Assembly (NCBI GenBank): GCA_016929415.1
Contig: JAFGIW010000131.1
Span: 1-64,000 of the forward strand
Direction: 5' to 3'
Source of the DNA: Chitinispirillaceae bacterium
GTDB taxonomy: Bacteria; Fibrobacterota; Chitinivibrionia; Chitinivibrionales; Chitinispirillaceae
DNA: 64,000 bases
Shown here: one piece after another, positions 51,056-60,596 of the stretch
Layout of the letters: each line of letters opens with the position of its first letter
Numbering within the stretch: the first letter of the stretch is position 1
Made by a program: the position numbers and the translations under genes
The notes under the pieces: model-generated
Told to the model about the DNA's origin: nothing
Database searches by the model: none
What the model saw: only the letters and a program-made list of their open reading frames with translations

Positions 51056-52269
51056 AGACGTTTGATGAAATCCGGGCCGTGATCGAGGATTTCCGGCAGG
51101 GGCATATCGTCATTATCGTGGATGACGAGGACCGGGAAAATGAGGGAGATCTGGCATTTGCGGCAGTAAGCTGCACTCCCGAAAAGATAAACTTCCTCGC
51201 CCGTTACGCTCGGGGGCTTATCTGCATCGCCATGGAGGAGAGCCGTCTTGATGCACTGAGAATCCCGGTGATGGTGCATGAAAACACCTCCCGGTTCGAA
51301 ACGGCGTTCTCCGTCTCGGTGGAGGCCCGCGAGGGAACGACCACCGGCATCAGCGCCGCCGACCGGTCGGCGACCGTGCTCAAGCTGGTCGACCCCGAAG
51401 CGAAACCGGAAGATTTTGTCAAGCCCGGACACATGTTCCCGATCAGGGCGCGCAAAGGCGGTGTCCTGGTGCGCAGCGGCCAGACTGAAGCCTCCGTCGA
51501 CCTGGCGCGGCTCGCCGGACTCACGCCCGCGGGGGTCATCTGTGAAGTCATGAACGACGACGGCTCCATGGCGCGGCTGCCCGAACTCAGAAAATTCAGC
51601 ACGGAGCATGATATAAAAATCATATCGGTCGCCGACCTGATCCGTTTCCGCACCGCGCATGAAAAATTCGTCTATCGCGCCGCCACGGCGCGGCTTCCGA
51701 CCGAGTTCGGCGATTTTACCATTATCGCCTTCGAGGAGCGGCTTTCGAAAGCGCAGCATATCGTTCTTCAGCATGGCCCGATCGATGATCATACGCCCAC
51801 GCTGGTTCGTGTCCATTCGGAATGTTTTACCGGAGACCTGCTCGGATCGCGCCGTTGCGACTGCGGTGAACAGCTCCATCAGGCAATGAAAACCATCAAT
51901 CGGGAAGGCGGAGTGGTCCTTTACCTAAGGCAGGAGGGACGAGGTATCGGCCTCATCAATAAATTAAAGGCCTATGAACTTCAGGACCAGGGACTCGACA
52001 CCGTCGAGGCGAACGAGCATCTGGGCTTTCCGCCCGACCTTCGTGATTACGGTATCGGCGCGCAGATCCTTGCCGATCTGGGAATAAAAAAGATCCGCCT
52101 TATGACGAACAACCCACGCAAAATCGTCGGACTGGAAGGGTACGGCCTCGAAGTGGTCGAACGGGTGCCGCTCGAAATCACCCCGAAAAAAGAAAATGCC
52201 CGCTATCTTTCAACGAAAAAGGATAAACTCGGACACCTGCTTGAAGGAGGTTCTAAATGTCAACCATAA
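51052..52269 (+). CDS. ribBA: Bifunctional 3,4-DHBP synthase / GTP cyclohydrolase II
   Basis: A 405-aa fusion. Residues 1-205 are DHBP synthase: [30 protein letters not shown] and [17 protein letters not shown] (the His of GHTEA is Gln here, a variant found in some bacterial RibBA). Residues 206-405 are GTP cyclohydrolase II with the zinc cysteines in [10 protein letters not shown] and the [20 protein letters not shown] loop. It supplies both riboflavin precursors. I set the start at TTG 51052, overlapping the ribE stop; AAAGG lies about 10 bases upstream. The stop overlaps ribH by 13 bases. Confidence 0.92.
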   Translation: MKTFDEIRAVIEDFRQGHIVIIVDDEDRENEGDLAFAAVSCTPEKINFLARYARGLICIAMEESRLDALRIPVMVHENTSRFETAFSVSVEAREGTTTGISAADRSATVLKLVDPEAKPEDFVKPGHMFPIRARKGGVLVRSGQTEASVDLARLAGLTPAGVICEVMNDDGSMARLPELRKFSTEHDIKIISVADLIRFRTAHEKFVYRAATARLPTEFGDFTIIAFEERLSKAQHIVLQHGPIDDHTPTLVRVHSECFTGDLLGSRRCDCGEQLHQAMKTINREGGVVLYLRQEGRGIGLINKLKAYELQDQGLDTVEANEHLGFPPDLRDYGIGAQILADLGIKKIRLMTNNPRKIVGLEGYGLEVVERVPLEITPKKENARYLSTKKDKLGHLLEGGSKCQP

Positions 52270-52721
52270 AAGAGGGGCTCCTCGATGGAGCCGGAAAACG
52301 CTTCGGCATCATCGCCGGCCGTTTCAACGATATGATTACCCGGAAACTGATCGAAGGCGCCATGGACTGTCTGTTGCGGCATAACGTCGCCGAGGAATCG
52401 GTCACCATCGTCTGGGTTCCCGGTGCATTTGAAATACCGCTTGCCGCCCAGAAACTGGCGGCGTCGAAAAATGTCGACGCGATTATCTGCCTTGGCGCCG
52501 TCATCCGCGGCGGAACCCCCCATTTCGACCACATCGCCGCGGAGGTGACCAAAGGGATTGCTGCGGTCGGGCTGCAGCAGAACCTGCCGGTCATTTTCGG
52601 CGTACTGACAACCGATACCATCGAGCAGGCGATAGAACGGGCGGGAACAAAGGCGGGAAATAAAGGATGGGATGCAGCACTCAGTGCCATCGAAATGGCC
52701 GATCTGTTTTCAAAATGGTAA
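52257..52721 (+). CDS. ribH: 6,7-dimethyl-8-ribityllumazine synthase
   Basis: A 154-aa protein with [35 protein letters not shown] and [20 protein letters not shown], the lumazine-synthase landmarks including the catalytic His in HFDHIA. GGAGG precedes the ATG. It condenses the pyrimidine with dihydroxybutanone phosphate. It overlaps ribBA, completing a compact riboflavin operon. Confidence 0.94.
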   Translation: MSTIKEGLLDGAGKRFGIIAGRFNDMITRKLIEGAMDCLLRHNVAEESVTIVWVPGAFEIPLAAQKLAASKNVDAIICLGAVIRGGTPHFDHIAAEVTKGIAAVGLQQNLPVIFGVLTTDTIEQAIERAGTKAGNKGWDAALSAIEMADLFSKW

Positions 52722-52768
52722 TCGGGCAAAAAGCGGCACGAAAGCGATCATCATATGAGAAACGATAC

Positions 52769-53269
52769 ATGAGCGGCGAAACAAAAAAGCACACCGACTC
52801 CCACGGCAACCGTCACCGCAGCCGTACCCTTGCTCTGCAGACGCTTTATGCCTGCGAAGTGGGTGCAAATCCCGAATGGCCGGTTATGCTCGAACGTATC
52901 GCGGAAGGAAGCAACCTGCCCGCAACGGTCGTCAACTATGCCCGTGAGTTGTGTACTGAACTCTACCGTGCAATGGAGAAAGTCGATGCGCTGATCCGTA
53001 AAAGGGCGGCAAACTGGGACATCAAACGGATGGCGGTCATCGACAGGAATATTATCAGGCTGGCGGTAACCGAATTGTGTTATTTTCAGCAGGTACCGGC
53101 AAAAGTCGTCATCGATGAGGCGGTCGAACTGGCGAAAGCATTCGGTGCCGAGGATTCCGGTAAATTCGTCAATGGAATTATCGATTCGATTCATAAAAAT
53201 CTGAATGGGGTTACCCCTGCGTCAGGAAAGGAAGGTTCTCCGCATGGAACAGATACATGCCCGAAATAA
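52769..53269 (+). CDS. nusB: Transcription antitermination factor NusB
   Basis: A 166-aa protein matching NusB: RHRSRTLALQTLYACEVG, VDALIRKRAANWDIKRMAVI, and DRNIIRLAVTELCYFQQVPA with KVVIDEAVELAKAFGAEDSG then KFVNGIID at the C-terminus. It binds boxA RNA with NusE. ribH-nusB adjacency is common in bacteria. The start is uncertain: ATG 52769 or ATG 52715 overlapping the ribH stop. The 3' end overlaps the next gene by 26 bases. Confidence 0.9.
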   Translation: MSGETKKHTDSHGNRHRSRTLALQTLYACEVGANPEWPVMLERIAEGSNLPATVVNYARELCTELYRAMEKVDALIRKRAANWDIKRMAVIDRNIIRLAVTELCYFQQVPAKVVIDEAVELAKAFGAEDSGKFVNGIIDSIHKNLNGVTPASGKEGSPHGTDTCPK

Positions 53270-56099
53270 CCGTATTTTTGCACTTCTCGTATTCGGAATC
53301 GCCGCTATCGCTTTTTTCTTTACGATGGCGCCCACGGTCGCCTTCTGGGACTGCGGAGAATATACCGCCGCCGGTGCATCGATGGGGGTTCCCCATCCAC
53401 CGGGCAATATTCTTTTAATGGCGATGCTCAGAGTAGCGAGCATCATTTTTTCCTTTTTCAAGGATATCGGCTATCGAATGAACTTTCTCGTGCTGCTTTT
53501 CAGTGCCGGAACCGCCGCCCTTATTTATTTAGTTGCCGTTCGGGTATCGATCTCCTTCATGGGTATCCCCGACACCACCTGGAAACGTATTACAGTCTAT
53601 ACCGGCGGCGTTGTTGCCGCACTCTTTACCGTCTTCGGCAGCACCTTCTGGTTCAGCGCCGTCGAGACTTCGGAAGCAAACGTTGTGCTGTTTTTCGTCG
53701 CATTGTCCACACTGCTTGCACTCATATGGTCGCAGAGTAAGGGTGAACACCGCGATCGGCTCCTGGTGCTCCTCGTATATACCAGTTTTCTCGGCATCGG
53801 CATCCATATGTATTCGATGATCGTGCTTCCCGCAATTGCCCTGTTTGTCGCTCTTACCGATGCCGATAAGCGTACCGACTGGCGCCTGTGGGCCACCATC
53901 CTGCCGTTAGGTCTGGTGATGAAAGACCTTATCCTTTTTCTTTACGTCGCCCCCGTCGTTGTCGTCGTTACCTTGACAATGTCCTCAATGGCCGGACCGA
54001 ACCAGCACAAGTGGCGTTTCTGCTTCTGGCTATCTTTCTTTGCATTGCTCGGATTCTCCTGTCATCTCATCATCCCGATCCGCAGCGCACTCGATCCGAT
54101 CATCAACGAAAACCACCCTGATCACTGGATCGCGTTTAAAGAGTATCTGCAGCGTAAACAATACGGCGCCGAAGATATGTTCTCCCGCATGTTCTGGCGG
54201 CGGGGGACCTGGGCCCATCAATTCGGCATTGAAGGTCATATGGGCTACGGCGGTTTCCACCTGACGCAATTTTTCCAGCTCGGCCCCGACGATACCCGGA
54301 AAAATTTCTTCGAGGCCGGGTTCCTTACCGGAACGGTCAAACTGCTGGTCTACCTTATCCCGACGGCGTTCATGCTCTTCGGCTGGGGATATCTTTTCAA
54401 GAAAAACCGCAATGTCGCCCTCTACCTCATCATCCTGTTTATTATCACGTCAATCGTGATCACCCTTTACATGAATTTTGCCGACGGAACACGGCCCGAA
54501 CAACGCGATTACTTCTATTGGATTAAAAGCGGAAAGCAGGGGCCGATGCCAGTGGTCCATCGGGAGGTGCGTATCCGCGACTATTTCTGGTGCGCCGCCT
54601 TCATGTATTTCGGCCTGTGGATCGGAATCGCCGCGACCGCACTCATGCACTATCTGTTTACCCATAAAGAAAAATTCCAGCGAACCACTCTCGCCCCCAT
54701 CGTCGCGGTGCTCTTCATGGCATCGCCCGCTCTACCCCTTACACAAAACTGGAACGACGCCTCCCGCCGCGGCGATTATATTCCCTTCGATTACGCCTAC
54801 AACCTGCTTCAATCGTGCGAGAAAGACGGCGTCATATTCACCAACGGCGATAACGACACCTTCCCCCTCTGGGCACTACAGGAGGCGTACGGCATACGCA
54901 GGGATGTCCGTATAGTCAACCTGAGCCTCCTCAACACCGACTGGTACATCAAGCAGCTCAAGCACCTCGAACCGAAAGTGGCCATCTCATACTCCGACGA
55001 ACAGATAAGCGCACTCAAACACCAGCTCAACCCCATCGTCACTCCGACGAAGTACACCATGCCCAAGGCCGGCATCGAGGTCATGCTGCCCGGCAGAAGT
55101 GAACTCAACGCTCTTCGGGTGCAGGACCAGATGGTCGTCAACATCGTCGATGCCAACAAATGGAAAAAACCGATCTACTTCGCCGTGACCGTCTCCGACG
55201 ACAATCTGATGGGACTCGGGCCGTACCTTAAAATGCAGGGCCTTGCCTATCGCGTTATGCGGAAGGTTGTCGCGGAGCGCGACCGGCTCGACATTACCCG
55301 TACGGTGCACCTGCTCGACAATGTCTACCGCTACCGCGGTCTGGGTGACGGGACGGCTCGCCTCAACGACACGTCCGAAAAACTGCTCTCTAATTACGCG
55401 GCATCCTACATCCAGATCGCACTTTCGATGCGGCGTCCGCTCAGCCTGATGAAAACCGAGGTTGATCGACTCAGAACGCTCGCCCTTGCGAAAACCGACT
55501 CCACCGCTGATTCTGCATCAACCGCAGCAGCAGCCGAACTCGTGCAGAAAGAAAAAACTTACAAGGACAGCCTGAATCTGGTGCTCGACAAGCTCCAGCA
55601 GTGTATCGGCTTCATGCCCGCCGACTGGCGGCCGCGCGTGCTGCGGCACGAGGTGCTGATGACGCATGACATGAGCGCCGAGGCTGAAAAAACCATGCGT
55701 GAGGCGCTTTCCATCGACCCGGACAATGAAGAGTACATGAAATATTTTGTCCAGGCTCTGGAAAGGAACGGAAAGAAACAGGAAGCCAACGAGGTGCTCA
55801 AAAAGCTCCTCAAGGATGAGTCTGATCCGTGGTTCGCCCACGCTTCGCTGGCGAAAAACTACGAGGAACTCGGTCTATTCGACAGCGCCATTGCGGTCAT
55901 GCAGCAATTTGCTTCGACCCATCCCGGCGACCGCCGCGCCGCCGCCTACCTGCAGCAGCTCAACAGTCTCAAGGGGCAATCGCAAACGGTTGATTCCGCA
56001 ACGAAACCCGACATGCTCCCGTCACCGCTGAGCCCCGCACCGGCAACGAAGGAACCCGCGGCACCGAAACCGATCGACACCGCACTCAAGACGAAGTAG
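53244..56099 (+). CDS. DUF2723 (TMEM260-like) multispanning glycosyltransferase-like protein with TPR tail
   Basis: A 951-aa membrane protein. The N-terminal motif TVAFWDCGEYTAAGASMGVP followed by HPPG is the DUF2723 signature, with the catalytic-type acidic residues of GT-C enzymes; ~10-12 hydrophobic segments follow to residue ~515. A soluble region (WNDASRRGDYIPFDYAYNLL, FTNGDNDTFPLWALQ) is next, then TPR-like helices near 800-900 and a low-complexity Pro/Ala tail. The human relative TMEM260 is an O-mannosyltransferase; the bacterial role is unproved. ATG 53244 follows GGAAGG and overlaps nusB. Confidence 0.8.
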   Translation: MEQIHARNNRIFALLVFGIAAIAFFFTMAPTVAFWDCGEYTAAGASMGVPHPPGNILLMAMLRVASIIFSFFKDIGYRMNFLVLLFSAGTAALIYLVAVRVSISFMGIPDTTWKRITVYTGGVVAALFTVFGSTFWFSAVETSEANVVLFFVALSTLLALIWSQSKGEHRDRLLVLLVYTSFLGIGIHMYSMIVLPAIALFVALTDADKRTDWRLWATILPLGLVMKDLILFLYVAPVVVVVTLTMSSMAGPNQHKWRFCFWLSFFALLGFSCHLIIPIRSALDPIINENHPDHWIAFKEYLQRKQYGAEDMFSRMFWRRGTWAHQFGIEGHMGYGGFHLTQFFQLGPDDTRKNFFEAGFLTGTVKLLVYLIPTAFMLFGWGYLFKKNRNVALYLIILFIITSIVITLYMNFADGTRPEQRDYFYWIKSGKQGPMPVVHREVRIRDYFWCAAFMYFGLWIGIAATALMHYLFTHKEKFQRTTLAPIVAVLFMASPALPLTQNWNDASRRGDYIPFDYAYNLLQSCEKDGVIFTNGDNDTFPLWALQEAYGIRRDVRIVNLSLLNTDWYIKQLKHLEPKVAISYSDEQISALKHQLNPIVTPTKYTMPKAGIEVMLPGRSELNALRVQDQMVVNIVDANKWKKPIYFAVTVSDDNLMGLGPYLKMQGLAYRVMRKVVAERDRLDITRTVHLLDNVYRYRGLGDGTARLNDTSEKLLSNYAASYIQIALSMRRPLSLMKTEVDRLRTLALAKTDSTADSASTAAAAELVQKEKTYKDSLNLVLDKLQQCIGFMPADWRPRVLRHEVLMTHDMSAEAEKTMREALSIDPDNEEYMKYFVQALERNGKKQEANEVLKKLLKDESDPWFAHASLAKNYEELGLFDSAIAVMQQFASTHPGDRRAAAYLQQLNSLKGQSQTVDSATKPDMLPSPLSPAPATKEPAAPKPIDTALKTK

Positions 56100-56129
56100 C
56101 GGCAACAAGGTTGGCCGGCAGCCTTAACC

Positions 56130-56151
56130 GACTCCCTCTACTGAGGGAGTC
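56130..56151. terminator. Shared hairpin between convergent genes
   Basis: GACTCCCTC-TACT-GAGGGAGTC, a perfect 9-bp stem with a 4-base loop. It spans the stop codon of the minus-strand reductase gene and lies 31 bases after the DUF2723 stop. The plus strand continues CCTCTTCACTTTT, a weak U-tract, so it may serve as terminator for the riboflavin/DUF2723 operon. Confidence 0.45.
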
Positions 56152-56689
56152 CCTCTTCACTTTTGATTTTCCGGTAATGCAGTTGAAGGACCCCGCGGTC
56201 ATAGGTCCGGCACGAAACAAGGGAGAGCCACTGCTCCGCCACGGGTGATGGAAAGAGGCGCAGACCGTGACCAAGCAGCACCGGCAATACGGTAAGAATG
56301 TATTCGTCAACCAAGTTTTTTTTAAGGCAGGATGCAATGAGAGCGCTTCCCCCGACAAGCCACAGTCTTTTAAGCCGCGATAATTCCTTCGACCCCACGA
56401 TCTGCTGCGGGTCCCCCGTAACGAAATAGATATTGCCGCTCTCCGCCTGCAGGTCGCGCCGGGTAAAAACAAACGACGGTTTGCCGGGATAGGGCCAGGG
56501 GCCGAGCGACCTGATCAGTTCAAACGTCGTACTTCCCATGATAAGCCCGTCGATCGAATCGTAATAAGCAGCATACCCGTAATCGGTATCGATCTCATCG
56601 ATCCGGGTCAGCCAGTCGATCGCGCCGTCGGCACGGGCGATAAATCCGTCGAGCGTGTTTGATATGTAAAGACTCACCGAAGGTGCCAT
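56138..56689 (-). CDS. Dihydrofolate-reductase-fold protein (RibD C-terminal-like)
   Basis: A 183-aa protein of the DHFR/RibD-C group: VSLYISNTLDGFIARADGAI then DWL at the N-terminus, IDGLIMGSTTFELIRSLGPW and RLWLVGGSALIASCLKKNLV, and DEYILTVLPVLLGHGLRLF. Such proteins are NAD(P)H-dependent reductases of mixed, mostly unknown substrates. It is not the deaminase-fused RibD. It lies next to, but is convergent with, the riboflavin operon, so a riboflavin role cannot be assumed. Confidence 0.8.
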   Translation of the reverse strand: MAPSVSLYISNTLDGFIARADGAIDWLTRIDEIDTDYGYAAYYDSIDGLIMGSTTFELIRSLGPWPYPGKPSFVFTRRDLQAESGNIYFVTGDPQQIVGSKELSRLKRLWLVGGSALIASCLKKNLVDEYILTVLPVLLGHGLRLFPSPVAEQWLSLVSCRTYDRGVLQLHYRKIKSEEGLPQ

Positions 56690-56712
56690 GAAGCGATCCT
56701 TTGTCGGGGGCG

Positions 56713-57498
56713 CTAATCGACGAAACGCCGGTACTCGTTGTTGACGTCCGCCTCACTCCAGGCGGTATTAAGGATTTTGATTTCATCGATCAAACCGGGG
56801 TAATTGGTGTCCCGCCGTGTCGAAGCGTCTTTTCCAAAAAGCAGATAAAGGCCCGACGAGACATTGCTGCTGCTTTGGTAGGTCTGTGTTCTATTTCCGT
56901 TTACGTAAAGTTCAACCGTTCCTTTGCGCCGCAGCATAACGCAGTGGCGCCAGATATTAGCATTGGCCGGAAATTCCGTATCAATCGACCCCGTCGAATA
57001 CTGCCCAACGAACGCACTGAAACGGTTGTTGAGAATCGACAGTGAATAACCGCTTTGACGGGCAACACCCTTGGCGATGATATCGTAGCGTGTCGTATCG
57101 GTCTGGGCCTCGGTGATACGCGGCTTGACCCAGACGGAGATGGTGAAATCACCGGCGCCGAATTCAAAGAGGGAGTCGGTTGTCGGGGCGATGGAAACGT
57201 AGTTGCCGCTTCCGTCGAAACCAAGCGCCAGACCGCTTTTACCGCTGTCACGGGTGCATCCGATAATCTGTCCATTGCTCTTCCCCAAACTGTCGGTCAG
57301 CGTGGTTCCCGCAGTGTCGTCACACGTCCACCAGCCGGCAAGCCCTTTAGGGTGTTGGGTTGTTGTAGGAATAATGGGGGTGTCGTTATCGCCCGGCTTG
57401 TCAGGAGCGGGATTGTACGGATCAAACGGGCCGAAACAGGAGCAGAAAAAGAGTAGTGGAACCAGTAGGCGGCGTAAGACGAGGACGGCGTTGTTCAT
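56713..57498 (-). CDS. LamG-domain lipoprotein
   Basis: A 261-aa protein starting at ATG 57498 with GGGGAGG upstream. The signal peptide LLVPLLFFCSCFG gives a likely lipidated Cys at residue 17 or 19. After a short linker the chain is a concanavalin-like LamG/laminin-G_3 domain (GLAGWWTCDDTAGTTLTDSL, FTISVWVKPRITE, WRHCVMLRRKGTVELYVNGN, YPGLIDEIKILNTAW). Such domains bind glycans or serve as adhesion modules. The gene lies 190 bases downstream of the helical-repeat gene on the same strand; a link between the two is not shown. Confidence 0.8.
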   Translation of the reverse strand: MNNAVLVLRRLLVPLLFFCSCFGPFDPYNPAPDKPGDNDTPIIPTTTQHPKGLAGWWTCDDTAGTTLTDSLGKSNGQIIGCTRDSGKSGLALGFDGSGNYVSIAPTTDSLFEFGAGDFTISVWVKPRITEAQTDTTRYDIIAKGVARQSGYSLSILNNRFSAFVGQYSTGSIDTEFPANANIWRHCVMLRRKGTVELYVNGNRTQTYQSSSNVSSGLYLLFGKDASTRRDTNYPGLIDEIKILNTAWSEADVNNEYRRFVD

Positions 57499-57688
57499 TA
57501 CCTTAGATACCTCCCCTTCAAATATAGTAATGGGAATGGATATTAAAAAATCTTCCGGAGTTCGTGTCCTCACGGCGAACGGTGCGGTGCCGGCGGACGT
57601 GTACGGCCGTGTTTTATTTACGCAGCAGTTCCGGGTCAATCGGAAGGTGTTTGCCGATGTCCTCTGCCGGGGCCGGCGCGGCAGTACC

Positions 57689-58822
57689 TCAAGGGCCGTC
57701 GGCCGGCTTACCGTCAAAAGCCGGATTCAGATTCAGCACCCCCGGTTCGATATCACCATTCCCCGTCGTGCGCAGATAAATCCCGGAAGGATACCTGCCG
57801 ACGGAATGGGGAAACCTCTGCCCCCTGATGTTAAACATGCCGTTTTCGGGTGTAATTAATTTATTGTGAAGACGATACTTCGGCCTGGTTTTTACTTCTG
57901 CCGGATTGAAATATGAAGTAAAATCAAATGTCTGCGCACCGGTAATGTGATCAATCCCGATACGACACACTTCTTTCATTATACTCTGGTCGGATAAATG
58001 ACTTTTCAGGTCTTCAATGAAAACAGCCTCTTTCTGGACGGCAATCAGCGCAGCCGCCAATGGCTCGTTTTTTTGCAACCTGTCTTCTAAAAATGCCAAG
58101 GGGAAACGATAGCCTCTCCTGTTGAGCGATTCCGCCTGAAGAAAGTATCCCATCACTACACTATGAAGTTGGGGAACCTCATGGGGTGCACGCCAGTACG
58201 GCAGTGCATAACGTTCCCAATCCTGTCGCTCCTCTTCGGAAGCTTTCATCCGATCCGCGATATCTTGACGGGCAGCTTCCACCATATTTCTGAATTTCTC
58301 ATCATTTATTCTCTCTTCTAATTGCGCCAATGAGGTGATCGTGGAATCGTTCCCGAAGATTTTCAGCAACTCCAGTGCCGTATAGCCGACATCATACCAT
58401 GTCGTATTTTCGGCAAGACGAAGGGCGATATTCACTACGTCATCAGGATCGCAAAAATAAATCGCGGTAATGACTTCTCCGTACCACATCCCCTTTTCCG
58501 ACATCGCCATGCCGTAGAGGGCATCTTGTAACGCCGGTTTATCCGGAAGTTTTGTAATGGCCCGAAGAAGTACCCATAAGGCCGGACCACTTATCTCTCT
58601 GATATGTGTTTGGACAAACGGGATCAATTCGGAGCCGTAGGCGCCGGCCAGACGCCCCGCTTCTTCGTCGATTTTCGCTTCATTGTTCATCATATACCCT
58701 TGAATGGACGAGGAGATAGCTTCAATCTCGTCATTCAATGCTCCGAATCCGGCTTGTGTGACAGTAAACAGCACACCGGTCGCTAATAATGCAACCTTTT
58801 GAAAATGCTTGAAGTTATTCAT
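57689..58822 (-). CDS. Secreted HEAT-like helical-repeat protein with degenerate C-terminal sorting-like motif
   Basis: A 377-aa protein. Signal peptide (KVALLATGVLFTVTQAGFGA), then a helical region with HEAT-like spacing (about 30-300; ALWVLLRAITKLPDKPALQD, VVNIALRLAENTTWYDVGYT). The last ~45 residues (NGMFNIRGQRFPHSVGRYPS then GIYLRTTGNGD) echo the C-terminal D-xxGR...-sGiYl- pattern of FlgD/type-IX-like tails, though short and degenerate. No enzymatic motif. A GGGAGCAAT-like site precedes the ATG. Confidence 0.6.
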   Translation of the reverse strand: MNNFKHFQKVALLATGVLFTVTQAGFGALNDEIEAISSSIQGYMMNNEAKIDEEAGRLAGAYGSELIPFVQTHIREISGPALWVLLRAITKLPDKPALQDALYGMAMSEKGMWYGEVITAIYFCDPDDVVNIALRLAENTTWYDVGYTALELLKIFGNDSTITSLAQLEERINDEKFRNMVEAARQDIADRMKASEEERQDWERYALPYWRAPHEVPQLHSVVMGYFLQAESLNRRGYRFPLAFLEDRLQKNEPLAAALIAVQKEAVFIEDLKSHLSDQSIMKEVCRIGIDHITGAQTFDFTSYFNPAEVKTRPKYRLHNKLITPENGMFNIRGQRFPHSVGRYPSGIYLRTTGNGDIEPGVLNLNPAFDGKPADGP

Positions 58823-59022
58823 TGATTGCTCCCGGGATGTGTTGTGAATTCAGCATTCAACGAATCTCCGATTCCTTCGTTTGACGTTCCCCTATTCACA
58901 ATATACACGCTTTTTACGGTACAGGCGGCGGTATTGACTGCAAAAGTATGATCTATCAGGGTAAACGGTGCTGCCCCGACCTCATTGGGCGTTTTTCAGG
59001 GTATTTTTATTAAATAGAAAAT

Positions 59023-59313
59023 TTAGCCTCCATTCCTGAATAGAATGATCTCCACGCCCATAATACCGGATCGTGTAAGCAGCGTCCCCGGACTTCCGGC
59101 ATTGTCGTCGTAGATACCGACGACAATCTGGGCGCCCGTACCGGCATGATAGATATGCATGCTCGTTATCGTACCCCCATCTGTCATCAAGACCCGCTGC
59201 GTCGAACGTAATTTCGTCAACGACGAAGTACCGCTTGATTCGGTTCTTCCGACAGGGGAGAATCGGTTGCGGTGGGGACGGCAATAAGTGTAGTTCAATT
59301 TCAAGCAATGCAC
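59023..59313 (-). pseudogene. Fragment of a secreted beta-sandwich domain
   Basis: A 96-codon frame whose middle reads RVLMTDGGTITSMHIYHAGT then GAQIVVGIYDDNAGSPGTLL. This is the start of the beta-sandwich domain seen in many secreted proteins of this kind of genome (a GTItSisIYH...vivGvYdd.gGsPg pattern), usually 140-180 residues long. It breaks off after TRSG, and no signal peptide precedes it. Likely a leftover of a larger surface-protein gene. The remainder of the 58823-59588 gap shows nothing convincing. Confidence 0.45.
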
Positions 59314-59588
59314 TGCTTGAATTCAAGCATCGGATAAATTATAATGCCGCAACCGCCGCAATTTCCTTCCCGGCAAGGCACGCACCGGATTCCCGCCGAA
59401 AGCCGTGGAGATTCTTCCCCGCGCGCACTCCACCGTCTTCCTGCCCATTTCCGAAATGCATCAAGCCCAATAATCTTTTTAACCGTACGTATTCTCCCAC
59501 CCGGCGAATTGCCTCCTCTCCGCATTGAAAACCCGTCCCCGCCGGACCTATTTTTAGGGCTTCTTAAAAAATCTGCCCTGGAGAACTT

Positions 59589-60596
59589 TTGCGGAATAAA
59601 CGAAAATTTTTAACGACCCTCCTGAAGGGTGTGGTGACGCTGGGCATTGTCATCCTGTTGGTTAACAAGCTCGGCTGGAATGACATCACGGCAACCCTGA
59701 CCACAGCGCGGCCCCTCTGGCTGGGTGCTGCACTGTTTCTCTTTATCATCAGCACATTCGTCGGTGTCATTCAATGGAGGATTCTCCTGCATAACCGGGG
59801 CATCCCCCTGCCACTTGGGCGGTCGCTGCGCCTGTATTTGATCGGCATGTTCTTCAACAATTTCGTGCTCGGCGGCATTGTCGGCGATGTCCTGAAAATC
59901 GCTTCGATCAGAAGCCGCGACGGCAAAGGAATGGCCGGGCTGGCCGCCACGATGCTCGATCGGTTCGCCGGACTGTGGGCCATGTGCGGATTCGCCGTAG
60001 GGGGCAGTATTATTCTGATGTCGCGCCAGGGTACGCTCGTCAGCGGTAAAATCGATACCGCGGTGGTTGCGCTTTTCGCCGCCTTCCTTCTCTTCGCCGG
60101 CATCATGGTTTTTCTTGTCTGCAAACCAATGCAGCGTATGGTCTTTTCTCTGCTCGACCTGCCGCCTGCAAGCGGAAAACTGCGTCTGCGGGAGATACTG
60201 TCGGAAATGCTCATCGAGGCGCATGACCGGCATCTTCTTATCGTTGTCGCGCTGCTTTCAACGGTTATTCAGTTTCTGCGGATCGGCGTGCACGTTCTTA
60301 CCGCCCTTTCGCTCGGACTTCTTACTGCCGATAATTTTCACTATTTTTTCATTTTCGTTCCCATCATCGCCATGCTCATGACCATCCCGCTCCCTTTCGG
60401 CGTGCGGGAAGCGGCGGGTGGAACGCTTTTCGCGCTTGCCGGTTTTCCCGAAGATGCCGCCTATGTCATGGGATTTCTCGCCTCACTCGTCGGACTTGCC
60501 GCAAGTTTCATCGGTGGACTATTTTACATAACCGACCGGACCATTTCCAGGGAGCAGCATGAGAACCGTATCGATCGTCATACCGCTTTACAATGA
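59589..60596 (+). CDS. Lysylphosphatidylglycerol synthase-type membrane protein (YbhN/LPTD flippase-like)
   Basis: A 335-aa protein with ~8 membrane helices, starting at TTG 59589 with TGGAGAAC upstream. Segments such as ITATLTTARPLWLGAALFLF, YLIGMFFNNFVLGGIVGDVL and IPLPFGVREAAGGTLFALAG are the conserved core of the UPF0104/LPTD family (the N and FGVREA positions). These act with glycosyltransferases, probably moving or modifying lipid-linked intermediates. It overlaps the GT2 gene by 38 bases, which supports joint function. Confidence 0.85.
   Translation: MRNKRKFLTTLLKGVVTLGIVILLVNKLGWNDITATLTTARPLWLGAALFLFIISTFVGVIQWRILLHNRGIPLPLGRSLRLYLIGMFFNNFVLGGIVGDVLKIASIRSRDGKGMAGLAATMLDRFAGLWAMCGFAVGGSIILMSRQGTLVSGKIDTAVVALFAAFLLFAGIMVFLVCKPMQRMVFSLLDLPPASGKLRLREILSEMLIEAHDRHLLIVVALLSTVIQFLRIGVHVLTALSLGLLTADNFHYFFIFVPIIAMLMTIPLPFGVREAAGGTLFALAGFPEDAAYVMGFLASLVGLAASFIGGLFYITDRTISREQHENRIDRHTALQ

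Noticed and set aside
50971..51879. Long open frame (302 codons) on the minus strand
   Set aside because: Antisense of ribBA; no domain or ribosome site.
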